Shown in pieces: positions 8,482 to 17,455 of a DNA stretch of 64,000 bases. Each line of letters starts with the position of its first letter. Within the stretch, counting starts at the first letter, position 1. This DNA is from Scleromatobacter sp038243995. Its GTDB lineage: Bacteria; Pseudomonadota; Gammaproteobacteria; Burkholderiales; Burkholderiaceae_C. The notes under the pieces were generated by a model. That model was not told where the DNA came from and made no database searches. It saw only the letters and a list, made by a program, of their open reading frames with translations. The stretch lies in NCBI GenBank assembly GCA_038243995.1, contig JBBRTV010000016.1:1-64000 (forward strand). Direction: 5' to 3'. The translations under genes and the position numbers were made by a program.

Positions 8482-9573
8482 ATGAGCCTCAAATGCGGCA
8501 TCGTCGGCTTGCCCAACGTCGGCAAGTCCACCCTGTTCAACGCCCTGACGAAGGCCGGCATCGCAGCCGAGAACTACCCGTTCTGCACCATCGAGCCGAA
8601 CGTCGGCATCGTCGAGCTGCCCGACCTGCGCCTGCAGGCGCTGTCGGCGATCGTCGAGCCGGAGCGCGTCGTTCCGGCCATCGTCGAGTTCGTCGACATC
8701 GCAGGCCTCGTTGCCGGCGCCTCGAAGGGCGAGGGCCTGGGCAACCAGTTCCTGTCGCACATCCGCGAGACCGACGCGATCGTCAACGTCGTGCGCTGCT
8801 TCGAGGACGACAACGTCATCCACGTCAACGGCAGGATCGACCCGATCTCCGACATCGAGGTGATCCAGACCGAGCTGTGCCTGGCCGACCTGGCCAGCGT
8901 GGAAAAGCAGATCCACCGCAGCAACAAGCTCGGCCGCTCGGGCGACAAGGAAGCCGCGAAGCTCACCGCCATCCTCGAACAGTGCCGCGCGGCGCTCGAC
9001 CAGGCCAGGCCGGTGCGCAGCATCTCCTTCAGCAAGGACGAGTGGGCGATCGTCAAGACGCTGTTCCTCATCACGGCGAAGCCGGCGATGTTCGTCGGCA
9101 ACGTCGCCGACAACGGCTTCGAGAACAACCCCTTCCTCGACCGCCTGCGCGACTACGCCAAGGCCCAGAACGCGCCGGTCGTCGCCATCTGTGCGAAGAC
9201 CGAGGCCGAGCTCGCCGACATGGAAGAGGAAGACCAGAAGATGTTCCTCGCCGAGATGGGCCAGGACGAGCCCGGCCTGAACCGGCTCATCCGCGCCGCG
9301 TTCTCGCTGCTGGGGCTGCAGACCTACTTCACGGCCGGCGTGAAGGAAGTGCGCGCCTGGACGGTGGCGATCGGCGCGACGGCCCCGCAGGCCGCCGCCG
9401 TGATCCATACCGATTTCGAGAAGGGCTTCATCCGCGCCCAGACCATCGCCTACGTCGACTTCATCGCGCACAAGGGCGAACAAGGGGCGAAGGACGCCGG
9501 CAAGATGCGCGCCGAAGGCAAGGAATACGTCGTCAAGGACGGCGACGTGCTGCATTTCCTCTTCAACGTCTGA
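8482..9573 (+). CDS. ychF: Redox-regulated ribosome-associated ATPase YchF
   Basis: This is the Obg-family P-loop ATPase YchF/OLA1, 363 residues. The P-loop is GLPNVGKSTLFNAL at residues 9-22. The G3 region reads FVDIAGLVAGASKGEGLGNQFL. The usual GTP-specifying NKxD is replaced by NVADNGFENN, as in ATP-preferring YchF. The C-terminal TGS-type domain holds TYFTAGVKEVRAW and ends in KDGDVLHFLFNV. The protein binds ribosomes and is linked to oxidative stress tolerance. It stands alone, divergent from the UbiH-type gene and convergent with a DUF2917 gene. Confidence 0.97.
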   Translation: MSLKCGIVGLPNVGKSTLFNALTKAGIAAENYPFCTIEPNVGIVELPDLRLQALSAIVEPERVVPAIVEFVDIAGLVAGASKGEGLGNQFLSHIRETDAIVNVVRCFEDDNVIHVNGRIDPISDIEVIQTELCLADLASVEKQIHRSNKLGRSGDKEAAKLTAILEQCRAALDQARPVRSISFSKDEWAIVKTLFLITAKPAMFVGNVADNGFENNPFLDRLRDYAKAQNAPVVAICAKTEAELADMEEEDQKMFLAEMGQDEPGLNRLIRAAFSLLGLQTYFTAGVKEVRAWTVAIGATAPQAAAVIHTDFEKGFIRAQTIAYVDFIAHKGEQGAKDAGKMRAEGKEYVVKDGDVLHFLFNV

Positions 9574-9602
9574 GCCATCGGAGCTTCAGGCTGCCCCCTG
9601 CC

Positions 9603-9947
9603 TCACGCGACGGCGACCGAGCTCAACGAGAATCGCGCCAGCGCCTGCTGGAGGCGGGTCGGGCGGTGCGCGAGCCGCGTCGCGCTCGCCGCGTTGCAGC
9701 GCTTCGCGCCGACGTTGGCGCGCACCCTGACACCCGCCGCGCCGCGCAACGCGCTGACGGTGACGACGTCGGAGGTGTCGATGAGGAACGAATCGCCAGC
9801 CCCGAGGACGACGTCGCCGCGGTCGCCATCGACCGTGATCCAGACAAAGCCGTCGGTGACTTCCAGGCGCGAATCGCACGCATCGCGCAGGCGGGCGACT
9901 TCGTCGTCAGCGAGGTTCAATTGGGCGCGGGGGGTGGTGAGCAGCAT
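9603..9947 (-). CDS. DUF2917 domain protein
   Basis: This small 114-residue protein matches DUF2917, a cupin-like single-barrel family common in Burkholderiales. Typical strands are visible: SRLEVTDGFVWITVDGD, GDVVLGAGDSFLIDTSDVVTVSALRGAAGVRV. No metal-binding histidines are seen, so it is probably a non-catalytic barrel. The start at 9947 is backed by TTGGAG 8 nt upstream. It is divergent from kup across a gap with two dyads. The function is unknown; a link to kup is only by position. Confidence 0.75.
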   Translation of the reverse strand: MLLTTPRAQLNLADDEVARLRDACDSRLEVTDGFVWITVDGDRGDVVLGAGDSFLIDTSDVVTVSALRGAAGVRVRANVGAKRCNAASATRLAHRPTRLQQALARFSLSSVAVA

Positions 9948-10054
9948 GGCGTTTCTCCAATTTCCGGGTGTAGCTCCCTATTCCGCGATTGCATCCTTGC
10001 ACAGCGCCGTGAAGGCGTGGCGCATCGCGTCAGGGTGAGGTAATCATCGGCTTC

Positions 10055-10081
10055 TGGAACGCGTTCCACAAACGTTCGTTT
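10055..10081. promoter_or_regulatory. Pair of adjacent dyads between the DUF2917 gene and kup
   Basis: TGGAACGCGTTCCA at 10055-10068 is a perfect 14-bp palindrome with a central CG. Directly next to it, AAACG-TT-CGTTT at 10070-10081 is a second inverted repeat. A TATCAT hexamer follows at about 10080-10085, so a regulator bound here would cover the kup promoter side. The central-CG shape resembles LacI-family operators, but no LacI gene is in the window. Confidence 0.45.
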
Positions 10082-10194
10082 ATCATGGGATCCATTCCGG
10101 ATTCGCATGGATGGACGTTGTCGGACGACCCGCTTTTACGGAAAATTTATAGAAGAGGGGTACAAGGACGACTTCTTCACGACGACGGCCCTCG

Positions 10195-12072
10195 ATGGAC
10201 ACGGAACATCGCAAGCAGGCGCTCCTGCCCTTGACCCTCGGCGCGATCGGCGTCGTCTACGGCGACATCGGCACGAGTCCGCTCTACACGATGAGCACGA
10301 TCTTCGGGCCGGCCACGGGCGTTCCGCTCGACGCCGTGCACCTGGTCGGCGCCGCCTCGGCGATCTTCTGGGCGCTGATGATGGTGGTGACCTTGAAGTA
10401 CGTCCTGCTGATCCTGCGCGCCGACAACCGCGGCGAGGGCGGCATCATGGCGCTGACCGCGCTCGCGGCGCAGGCGGCCGGCAGCACCGCGCGGCGCCGC
10501 ACGGTCCTGCTGCTGCTGGGACTGTTCGGCGCGGCGCTGTTCTACGGCGACAGCGTGATCACCCCGGCCATGTCGGTGCTCAGCGCCGTCGAGGGCCTCG
10601 AAGTCGTGGAGCCCGGCCTGCAACGCTTCGTGCTGCCGATCGCGATCGGCGTGCTGATCATGCTGTTCGTCGTGCAGCGCAGGGGCACCGCCGCCGTCGG
10701 CAAGCTGTTCGGGCCGGTGATCGTCCTCTGGTTCCTCGTGCTGGCGGTGACGGGCGTGCAGCAGATCGCGACCCAGCCCGCGATCCTGGCCGCGTTCAAT
10801 CCGCTGCATGCGATCGCCTTCCTGCACGAGCTCGGCTGGATGGTCTTCGCCGCGGTCGGCGCGATCGTGCTCGCGTTGACGGGGGCCGAGGCGCTCTACG
10901 CCGACATGGGCCACTTCGGGCGTCGCCCGATCCAGCTCGCCTGGCTGGGCCTGGTACTGCCCGCGCTCGCGCTGAACTACCTCGGCCAGGCCGCGCTGCT
11001 CATGCGCGAGCCCGCGGCGCTGGAGAACCCGTTCTTCCACCTGTTTCCGCAGGGTTGGCTGATCCCCGTCGTGATCCTCGCGACGATGGCCACGGTCATC
11101 GCCTCGCAGGCGGTGATCTCGGGCGCGTTCTCGATGACGCGCCAGGCAATCCAGCTCGGCTTCCTCCCGCGCATGCAAGTCGTCTTCACCTCGGCGGACG
11201 AGGCCGGCCAGATCTACCTGCCGCGCGTCAACTGGGTGCTGCTGTGCGCGGTCATCGCGGCGGCGGTGGGCTTCGGCCGCTCTTCCGCGATGGCCTCCGC
11301 CTACGGCATCGCCGTGACCGTCACGATGATGATCACGACGATGCTCACCTTCTTCGTCGTGCGCGACCTGTGGGGCCTGCCGCGCTGGGTGGCGTACGGC
11401 GGCACCGGCGTGTTCCTGGCGTTCGACGTGCTGCTCGTCACCTCGTGCTCGATCAAGTTCGTGCAGGGCGGCTGGTTCCCGATCGCGATGGGGCTCGTGG
11501 TCTTCACGGTCATGTCGACGTGGAAGCGTGGCCGCGAACTCCTCATCGAGTCGATCCGCAAGGACGACCCCGAGCTGCAGCCCTTCATCGAAGCCCTGGC
11601 CGGCGAGACCATGCAGCGCGCGCCGCGCACCGCCGTCTACACGGTCGCCAATCCGGGCACCGTGCCGCAGGCGCTGATGCACAACCTGAAGCACAACTGC
11701 GTGCTGCACGAGCGCAACATCATCCTGTCGGTGGTGTTCCACGAACGCGCCTGGATCGAGCACGCAGACAGCGTCGCCGTCGCGCCCCTGGCCCCCGGCT
11801 TCTGGCGCGTCTTCGTCAACTACGGCTTCATGAACGTGCCGGACGTCCCCGCGGCGCTCGCCCGCTGCGTCGAACACGGACTCGAATTCGAGCCGATGAG
11901 CACCAGCTACTTCATCAGCCGCGAGGTGGTCGTGCCGACGCGCGGTGACGGCATGTGGCAATGGCGCGAACGCCTGTTCGCGACCATGTCGCGCAATGCC
12001 GGCAGCGTGGTCGAGTTCTTCAAGCTGCCGAACAACGCCGTGATCGAGCTCGGGACGCGGGTGCAGATCTAG
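10195..12072 (+). CDS. kup: Low-affinity potassium uptake protein Kup
   Basis: This 625-residue inner-membrane K+/H+ symporter belongs to the KUP/HAK/KT family. The N-terminus LTLGAIGVVYGDIGTSPLYT is the family signature. About twelve hydrophobic segments follow up to about residue 440, including GEGGIMALTAL and LTGAEALYADMGHFG. A cytoplasmic C-terminal domain of about 170 residues is present. It gives constitutive potassium uptake. No ribosome site is obvious before the ATG, but the conserved MDTEHRKQALLPLTLG supports this start. The 247-bp gap upstream holds the two dyads; a KdpE-type regulator lies 6 kb downstream. Confidence 0.96.
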   Translation: MDTEHRKQALLPLTLGAIGVVYGDIGTSPLYTMSTIFGPATGVPLDAVHLVGAASAIFWALMMVVTLKYVLLILRADNRGEGGIMALTALAAQAAGSTARRRTVLLLLGLFGAALFYGDSVITPAMSVLSAVEGLEVVEPGLQRFVLPIAIGVLIMLFVVQRRGTAAVGKLFGPVIVLWFLVLAVTGVQQIATQPAILAAFNPLHAIAFLHELGWMVFAAVGAIVLALTGAEALYADMGHFGRRPIQLAWLGLVLPALALNYLGQAALLMREPAALENPFFHLFPQGWLIPVVILATMATVIASQAVISGAFSMTRQAIQLGFLPRMQVVFTSADEAGQIYLPRVNWVLLCAVIAAAVGFGRSSAMASAYGIAVTVTMMITTMLTFFVVRDLWGLPRWVAYGGTGVFLAFDVLLVTSCSIKFVQGGWFPIAMGLVVFTVMSTWKRGRELLIESIRKDDPELQPFIEALAGETMQRAPRTAVYTVANPGTVPQALMHNLKHNCVLHERNIILSVVFHERAWIEHADSVAVAPLAPGFWRVFVNYGFMNVPDVPAALARCVEHGLEFEPMSTSYFISREVVVPTRGDGMWQWRERLFATMSRNAGSVVEFFKLPNNAVIELGTRVQI

Positions 12073-12284
12073 CCGGGCCCGCGAGTCGCAACATGCGCTG
12101 CGCGGCGCCGATGCACGGGCATCATGCCTGCGTTGCGCGTTCTTTCGGTTGTGCCGCCTGTTGTCGTGCGCGGGCGCCGCCTGTTGGGCATCGATCGCGC
12201 CGGCCGATCCGGCCGCCTGTGTGTTCGTCCCCTACTCCTGCGCCTGCGGTTGCGGCACGAAATCCGACGCGCCGCCGGGCACGG
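12073..12284. other. Gap between convergent kup and GGDEF-EAL gene
   Basis: These 212 bp hold no feature I can support. A short rightward frame from 12149 would encode a Cys-rich peptide after a hydrophobic stretch, but it runs into the antisense of the next gene and has no ribosome site. Confidence 0.4.
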
Positions 12285-14702
12285 TCAGAGCAGGAGGGGT
12301 GCCGCCTCGGCCTCGCTGGCCGGCCGCCGCAAGCCCCAGCCCGCCGACCAGGCCGCGAAATCTTCGACGGGCATCGGGCGCCCCATGTAGTAGCCCTGCG
12401 CCTGGTCGCAGCGGAGCTCGCGCAACATGTTCCAGACCTCGACGTTCTCGACGCCTTCGGCGACCACCTCGATGCCGAGGTTGTGCGCGAGATCGATCGT
12501 CGAGCGGACGATCATCGCGTCGTCGGCGTCGGTCTGCATGTTGCGCACGAAGGACTGGTCGATCTTGAGTTCGTCCACCGGCAGTCGTTTGAGATAGGCA
12601 AGCGACGAATAGCCGGTGCCGAAATCGTCGATCGACAGCTTGAAGCCCATGGCGCTGAGGCCGTCGAGCGTGGCGAGCGCGCGCTGCGGATCGTCCATGA
12701 TCGCGCTCTCGGTGATCTCGAGGCAGAACGCGGAAGCCGGCACTTGGTGCCGGGCGAGGAGCGTCGCGAACTTCTGCGGCAGTTCCAGGTCGAGCAGGTC
12801 GCGCGTCGACAGATTCACCGAGAGCTGCAGGGCGATCCCTTCTTCGCCAAGCGCCAGCCAGTGGCGCGCCGCCTCCTCGAAGACCCACATCGTCAGCACG
12901 CGGATGAATCCCGTCTGCTCGGCGAAGGGGATGAACTGCATCGGCGGAACCAGGCCGCGCTGCGGATGCTGCCAGCGCACCAGCGCTTCGGCGCCGACCA
13001 CGCGGCGATCGTCCAGGCCCAGCTTGGGTTGCAGGTAGAGCCGGAGTTCGTGGCGATCGACGGCCTGGCGCAACTCGCTCATCAGGGTGAGCGTCTGCGC
13101 GCTGGTGACATCGATAGCCGGGTCGTACATCTGCGGGCCATTGCTCGCGCGCTTGGCCGCGTACATCGCCATCTCGGCACGGATCAGCAAGGTATCGCCA
13201 TCGTCCGCATGCCGCGGCCAGCACGCGATGCCGATGCCCGCACCCATGTCGACGTGATGCTCCTCCAGCGCGAGCGGCAAGTCGAAGGACTGGTCGACGG
13301 CCAGCGCCACGGCGGTGGCCCGGGCCATGTCGATGCCGCGCAGCAAGATGCCGAATTCGTCGCCGCTGAGCCGGGCGACGAGGTCGCCCTCGCGCGAGAT
13401 CGTGTCTGCGAGGCGCTCGGCGATGCGCACCAGCACGAGGTCGCCGATGCGATAGCCCAGTACGTCGTTGACATGCTTGAAGCGGTTCAGGTCGAGCATG
13501 ACGACGGCAACCGTCTCGCCCTGCGCAGCGTGCGCGATCGCGTCGTTGACGGCATCGCGGAAGCGGGCGCGGTTGGGCAGGCCGGTGAGGCTGTCCCAGT
13601 AGGCCAGCTTGAGGATCTGCGCCTGGTTCTCGGCGACGCGCACGCGCATGTTCTCGAACGAATGCGAGAGCTCGCCGATCTCGTCGCGCCGGTGCAGGCC
13701 CCGCATCGGCGTGACGTAGTCGCCCTCGCCGAGGCGCTCGGCGGCATCCGCGAGCCCGCGCAGCGGCGTCGTCACGCGACGCGCGGTGAACACGCTGCCG
13801 ACCGCGAAGACGGCGATGCCGACCAGGTTGATGCCGATCAGCGCGAGTTGCAGGTCGGTGGGCAGGCGCACGGCGTCATCGACCGAGAGCGAGACCAGCG
13901 CCAGCACGCCCGCGCCCGCGTCGGCATGCGCCCCGCTGCTCAGCGACACGGCGCGCACGCCGAGCTCCTCGCCGCGTGCATCGACGGCGCTCATGCCCCG
14001 CGCTGGCGCGGCCGACACCCAGGCGTGGCGCGCCAGGCTGGCGGCGCTCGCCTCGTCCAGGCCGGTGAGGTTGACGTTCCACGGCTCGCTGGCCACGCTG
14101 CGCGACAGCACCGTCAGGTCCAGCCCTGACAGGTTGCGCATTTCACCTACCAGCTGGACATCTACCGGAAAAGCCATCAACACCCAACCGACGATCAAGG
14201 GCGCCTTGACCGGCACCAGCACCGTCCGGTAGGGACGCCCGCCCACGAGCGCGATCGCGCTCGCCTGCCCCGCGTCGCGTGCCAGCGCGCCCAGGCGCGC
14301 GGCGATCGGCGCGAGGTCGCCCGCGTGGCTACTGGTGCTGAAGCGGATCTGGAACGCCGTCGACAGCAGTGCGACCTCGGTCGCGCCGATGCGCGCACCG
14401 TGATTGGCCAGCACGGAGACGATGGTGTCGGCGTCGTCGGAGCTCAACGCCTCGCGGAATCCGTAGTCGGCGGCGAGCAGGCGCGCGCCGTCGACCACCG
14501 TCTGCGCGCGGCGCTCCAGCAGACTCTGCAACACGCGTTCGCCCTCGAGCAGGCGGGTCGGCAGGACGCGGTGGGCATGGTCGTTCAGGCTCTCGCGCAA
14601 GGCGGCGAAGCTCGCCAGCTGCACCACCAGCAGCAGCGCCAGGAACAGCGCGATGATGCGGGCGCCGATGGACCTGCGCCAGAGCCGCCCGTGCAGCTTC
14701 AC
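12285..14702 (-). CDS. Membrane GGDEF-EAL protein with periplasmic dCache sensor
   Basis: This 805-residue protein makes and/or breaks cyclic-di-GMP. Order: TM1 at about 10-32; periplasmic double-Cache-like sensor at about 33-285; TM2 at about 287-310; HAMP at about 310-362; GGDEF domain with SGDEF at 446-450; EAL domain with EALVRWQHP from residue 572. An inhibitory-site RxxD (REGD) lies five residues before SGDEF. EAL catalytic stretches look complete (ELKIDQSFV, EVVAEGVEN, AQGYYMGRPM), so phosphodiesterase activity is likely; SGDEF may still be an active cyclase. The start is a GTG at 14702 whose GTGA overlaps the stop of the cupredoxin gene, so the two are translationally coupled. Confidence 0.92.
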   Translation of the reverse strand: MKLHGRLWRRSIGARIIALFLALLLVVQLASFAALRESLNDHAHRVLPTRLLEGERVLQSLLERRAQTVVDGARLLAADYGFREALSSDDADTIVSVLANHGARIGATEVALLSTAFQIRFSTSSHAGDLAPIAARLGALARDAGQASAIALVGGRPYRTVLVPVKAPLIVGWVLMAFPVDVQLVGEMRNLSGLDLTVLSRSVASEPWNVNLTGLDEASAASLARHAWVSAAPARGMSAVDARGEELGVRAVSLSSGAHADAGAGVLALVSLSVDDAVRLPTDLQLALIGINLVGIAVFAVGSVFTARRVTTPLRGLADAAERLGEGDYVTPMRGLHRRDEIGELSHSFENMRVRVAENQAQILKLAYWDSLTGLPNRARFRDAVNDAIAHAAQGETVAVVMLDLNRFKHVNDVLGYRIGDLVLVRIAERLADTISREGDLVARLSGDEFGILLRGIDMARATAVALAVDQSFDLPLALEEHHVDMGAGIGIACWPRHADDGDTLLIRAEMAMYAAKRASNGPQMYDPAIDVTSAQTLTLMSELRQAVDRHELRLYLQPKLGLDDRRVVGAEALVRWQHPQRGLVPPMQFIPFAEQTGFIRVLTMWVFEEAARHWLALGEEGIALQLSVNLSTRDLLDLELPQKFATLLARHQVPASAFCLEITESAIMDDPQRALATLDGLSAMGFKLSIDDFGTGYSSLAYLKRLPVDELKIDQSFVRNMQTDADDAMIVRSTIDLAHNLGIEVVAEGVENVEVWNMLRELRCDQAQGYYMGRPMPVEDFAAWSAGWGLRRPASEAEAAPLLL

Positions 14703-15307
14703 TTCGACGACCCGATCAGCTTCACGCGTTGCTCCATGTCGGCCGCGACGACCACGGGCAGGGACAGCGGCGGTGCGTTCTCGGCGAGGCTCGAATGCCA
14801 GACGCGCAACTGGTAGCTGCCGGGAGGCACGGCGTCGAGCCGCGCGCGGCCGACGGCGCTGCTGCGCGCGAAGAACGGCGTGTCCACCACGACCACCCAC
14901 GCCACCATGGCGTCATGGATGTTGCAGCCGAGCACGGCGATGCCCGGCTTGTCGAACAAGATCGGCGCATGGGCCACGCCGGCGTAGAGCTTCAGCTGGA
15001 AGGTCTTGACGGGCGAAAACGAATAGACGTGATGCCGCACGGTGTCCTGGTTCGGGAACTGCACCGCGGTGCCGACCGTGACGACCGTCAGCTGCGGATC
15101 GAACTGCAAGTCGTGCTGCACGATCTGCGCTCCGGCCATCGGCTTGACAGGCAGGTGGCCGACAGCCGGCTCGAGCATCACGACGGCGTCGGCCAACGGA
15201 TTGCCAGCGGGATCGGTCACGATGACGCCCAGCGTCGCGGCCCCGGTCGACAGGGCGGCGGTGGCCAGGGCAAGGAACGCGGCGAGTCGCGCGGAACGAC
15301 GAAGCAT
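14699..15307 (-). CDS. Exported cupredoxin-like protein (methylamine-utilization type)
   Basis: This 202-residue protein has a signal peptide (MLRRSARLAAFLALATAALS, cut near GAA-TL). It is annotated in related genomes as methylamine utilization protein, with a plastocyanin-like fold. Possible copper ligands are His92 or His93 (VRHHVYSF) and Cys128, His131 and Met134 (GCNIHDAM), a type 1 copper pattern. Residues 30-50 (GVIVTDPAGNPLADAVVMLE) look like a carboxypeptidase-regulatory-like beta domain. I chose the ATG at 15307 because it starts the signal peptide; no strong ribosome site is visible. It overlaps the GGDEF-EAL gene by 4 bp, so it may present copper or a redox state to the sensor domain. 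That role is inference. Confidence 0.82.
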   Translation of the reverse strand: MLRRSARLAAFLALATAALSTGAATLGVIVTDPAGNPLADAVVMLEPAVGHLPVKPMAGAQIVQHDLQFDPQLTVVTVGTAVQFPNQDTVRHHVYSFSPVKTFQLKLYAGVAHAPILFDKPGIAVLGCNIHDAMVAWVVVVDTPFFARSSAVGRARLDAVPPGSYQLRVWHSSLAENAPPLSLPVVVAADMEQRVKLIGSSK

Positions 15308-15499
15308 GGGGAGATCGGTTCGAGACGAAGGAGCGGCGCGCCCGGGACAGGAAAGAGGCATGTCAGGCACTATCGACCACCCGCCACGGTCATTGAGCGG
15401 CCATTGCCGACCGGCCCTGGGCATAGGGCGATCGCGCGCATTTCGTCACGGTGGCGCGCCGCACCGGCATGGCCGCGACGCCGCCGGGGCGCCGCAGGT

Positions 15500-17281
15500 T
15501 CAGGGGCAATCGAGCAAGGCGATCTGCCGGCGGCCCGCGTTCTTGGCGATGTAGAGCGCCTGGTCGGCGCGGCGCAAGACGAGATCCATGTCGGTCTTCA
15601 CGTCCGCGATGAAGCTCACGATGCCGGCGGAGAAGCCCACGCCGGACAGCAGCTTGTCGTCGCTCACGAACACCCGCTCCGACATCCGCGCCAGCAACTC
15701 CTCGACGCGGATCTTGGCGGCGGCATCGTCGGTGTCCGACATGAGGACGCAGAATTCCTCGCCCCCGTAGCGGCAGCAGATGTCGTGGGCGCGGAAGCTG
15801 TCGAGCAGCAACTCGGCGAAGCCCTGCAACACGAAGTCGCCCATCTGGTGGCCGTAGCGGTCGTTGACGATCTTGAAATGGTCGAGGTCGATCAGGATCA
15901 CGGTGATCCGCTCATGCTGGCGCGCCACCCTCGACAGCAGCCCCGGCACCGCCTCGGCGAGATAGCGCCGGTTGAACAGGCCCGTGAGCGCGTCGCGGTC
16001 GGCCAGCTCGCGCAACGAGTCGCGCAGCTGTTCGACCTCGCGCAGGCGCTGCTCGAGCAGCAGGTTCTTCTGCACGATCGCCGCCTCTGCCGCCTCGGCG
16101 ATCGCACGCTCGCGCTGCGCGTGGCCGATCTGCACTTTCGACAGATGCGTCTGGTGATCGACATGCAGGTCGATATGGCGGATCTCCGCCGCCTTCTTCG
16201 AGAGCTCGGCACGCATGTCGACCAGGCGGCACTGCAAACCATAGGCACGCTCGAAATTTCCGGCGCGCGCCTGCAGCGCCGCGCCCAGCTTCAGGCAGCT
16301 CTGCACCGCGAACTCGTGCGTATTGGGGGAGATCAGCGCACAGCCCTGCTCCGCCGCCTCGGCGGCTTCGATGACGGCGCCCTCGGCGGCGAGCAGCAGC
16401 GCCTGCACATAGGCGAGGTGCACGCCGATGGCCGGTTCCGACAAGGTATTGGCCGCGGCCTCGGCGTCTGCCAGCAGCGCCTGGGCGGTCGCCCGGTCGC
16501 CGAGGCCGGACTTGATCTCCGCCGCCACCAACAGCGCGCCGGAGAGAAAGAGCGGCGACGCCATGTCGTGCCGCGTCGCCACGACGCCGCGCATGACCGT
16601 GTCCGCCTCGCCGTAGTCGCCGATCGTCAGCAGGCACTGGGCCCACGACTTGACCGCCGACAGCTTGCGCGGCGTCATCGGCAGCGGCTCGTACAGTTGC
16701 CAGGCATCTTCGAGATACATCCGCGCCAGGTCGATGTTCTGAACCAGCAGGTGGCTGTAGCCGATGTTCTTCTTCGTGTTGGCGACGAGTCCCGGCGGCA
16801 CGTCGGCACTGGTGGTGAGCCCCTTGAGCGCCTGATAGCCGCGCTGCTGCTCCGCCGCCCAGCCGTCGAGGTAGCCGCGGAAGTGGCCCGCCATCAAATC
16901 GAGCCAGCTCAACTCGATCGGGTGGAGATGGGCCTCCGCCTCGGCGCGGATGACGTCGATGTCGCTCAGGTTATCGACGTGGTCGGTGCCGAGAGTGCCC
17001 AGGAACAGCACAAGCAAGTTGACCAGCAAGCGCTCGACGACCCAGCCGCGCTCTGCCGCCAGCATTTCCGCCGCGACGATCTGCGGCCCGAGCGACGCGC
17101 GATCGCCGAAGCGCGCCTGGTGGTTGAGCTGGACGATGCGCAGCCGCAACGACTCGCGCTCCAGCCCGGCGGCGGACGCCCGCACCGATGCCTGCGCCCA
17201 GACGCGCATCGCGCGGTCGGGGTCGTCTGGCAGGAGTCGCAGCGCGGTGAGCGCCTGGGCGTCGAGGTCGTCGGGTTTCAT
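15500..17281 (-). CDS. Diguanylate cyclase with TPR-like N-terminal region
   Basis: This soluble 593-residue protein has a long helical N-terminal region (about 1-370) with repeated Ala-rich helical pairs resembling TPRs. A coiled stretch (about 350-425, LLLEQRLREVEQLRDSLREL) leads into a GGDEF domain. The active motif is GGEEF at 506-510. RAHD five residues earlier is a product-inhibition I-site. The cyclase should be active. The start is uncertain: 17281 (MKPDDLDAQ) matches the helical domain start, while the frame is open to 17338; neither has a clear ribosome site. It lies 192 bp upstream of the cupredoxin gene on the same strand and may be part of the same regulon. Confidence 0.87.
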   Translation of the reverse strand: MKPDDLDAQALTALRLLPDDPDRAMRVWAQASVRASAAGLERESLRLRIVQLNHQARFGDRASLGPQIVAAEMLAAERGWVVERLLVNLLVLFLGTLGTDHVDNLSDIDVIRAEAEAHLHPIELSWLDLMAGHFRGYLDGWAAEQQRGYQALKGLTTSADVPPGLVANTKKNIGYSHLLVQNIDLARMYLEDAWQLYEPLPMTPRKLSAVKSWAQCLLTIGDYGEADTVMRGVVATRHDMASPLFLSGALLVAAEIKSGLGDRATAQALLADAEAAANTLSEPAIGVHLAYVQALLLAAEGAVIEAAEAAEQGCALISPNTHEFAVQSCLKLGAALQARAGNFERAYGLQCRLVDMRAELSKKAAEIRHIDLHVDHQTHLSKVQIGHAQRERAIAEAAEAAIVQKNLLLEQRLREVEQLRDSLRELADRDALTGLFNRRYLAEAVPGLLSRVARQHERITVILIDLDHFKIVNDRYGHQMGDFVLQGFAELLLDSFRAHDICCRYGGEEFCVLMSDTDDAAAKIRVEELLARMSERVFVSDDKLLSGVGFSAGIVSFIADVKTDMDLVLRRADQALYIAKNAGRRQIALLDCP

Positions 17282-17455
17282 GGCGCCTGGAGCAGCCAGC
17301 AGATGAGTTGGCGACGATATCTCAAGCAGCCCGGCCATGGACAGCCGCGCCGCGTTCCCGCGGCGCGTAACCGTGAGTTACGACTGCGATCGACGATCGG
17401 CGTGCGCCATGCGGCACCGGGGGGGCCCGTCCGCCATGATCGCGCGGCGCAGCGC

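Noticed and set aside
12149..12284. Short Cys-rich rightward peptide after kup with a hydrophobic start
   Set aside because: It has no ribosome site or stop before the next gene's antisense region, so a real small protein is not supported.
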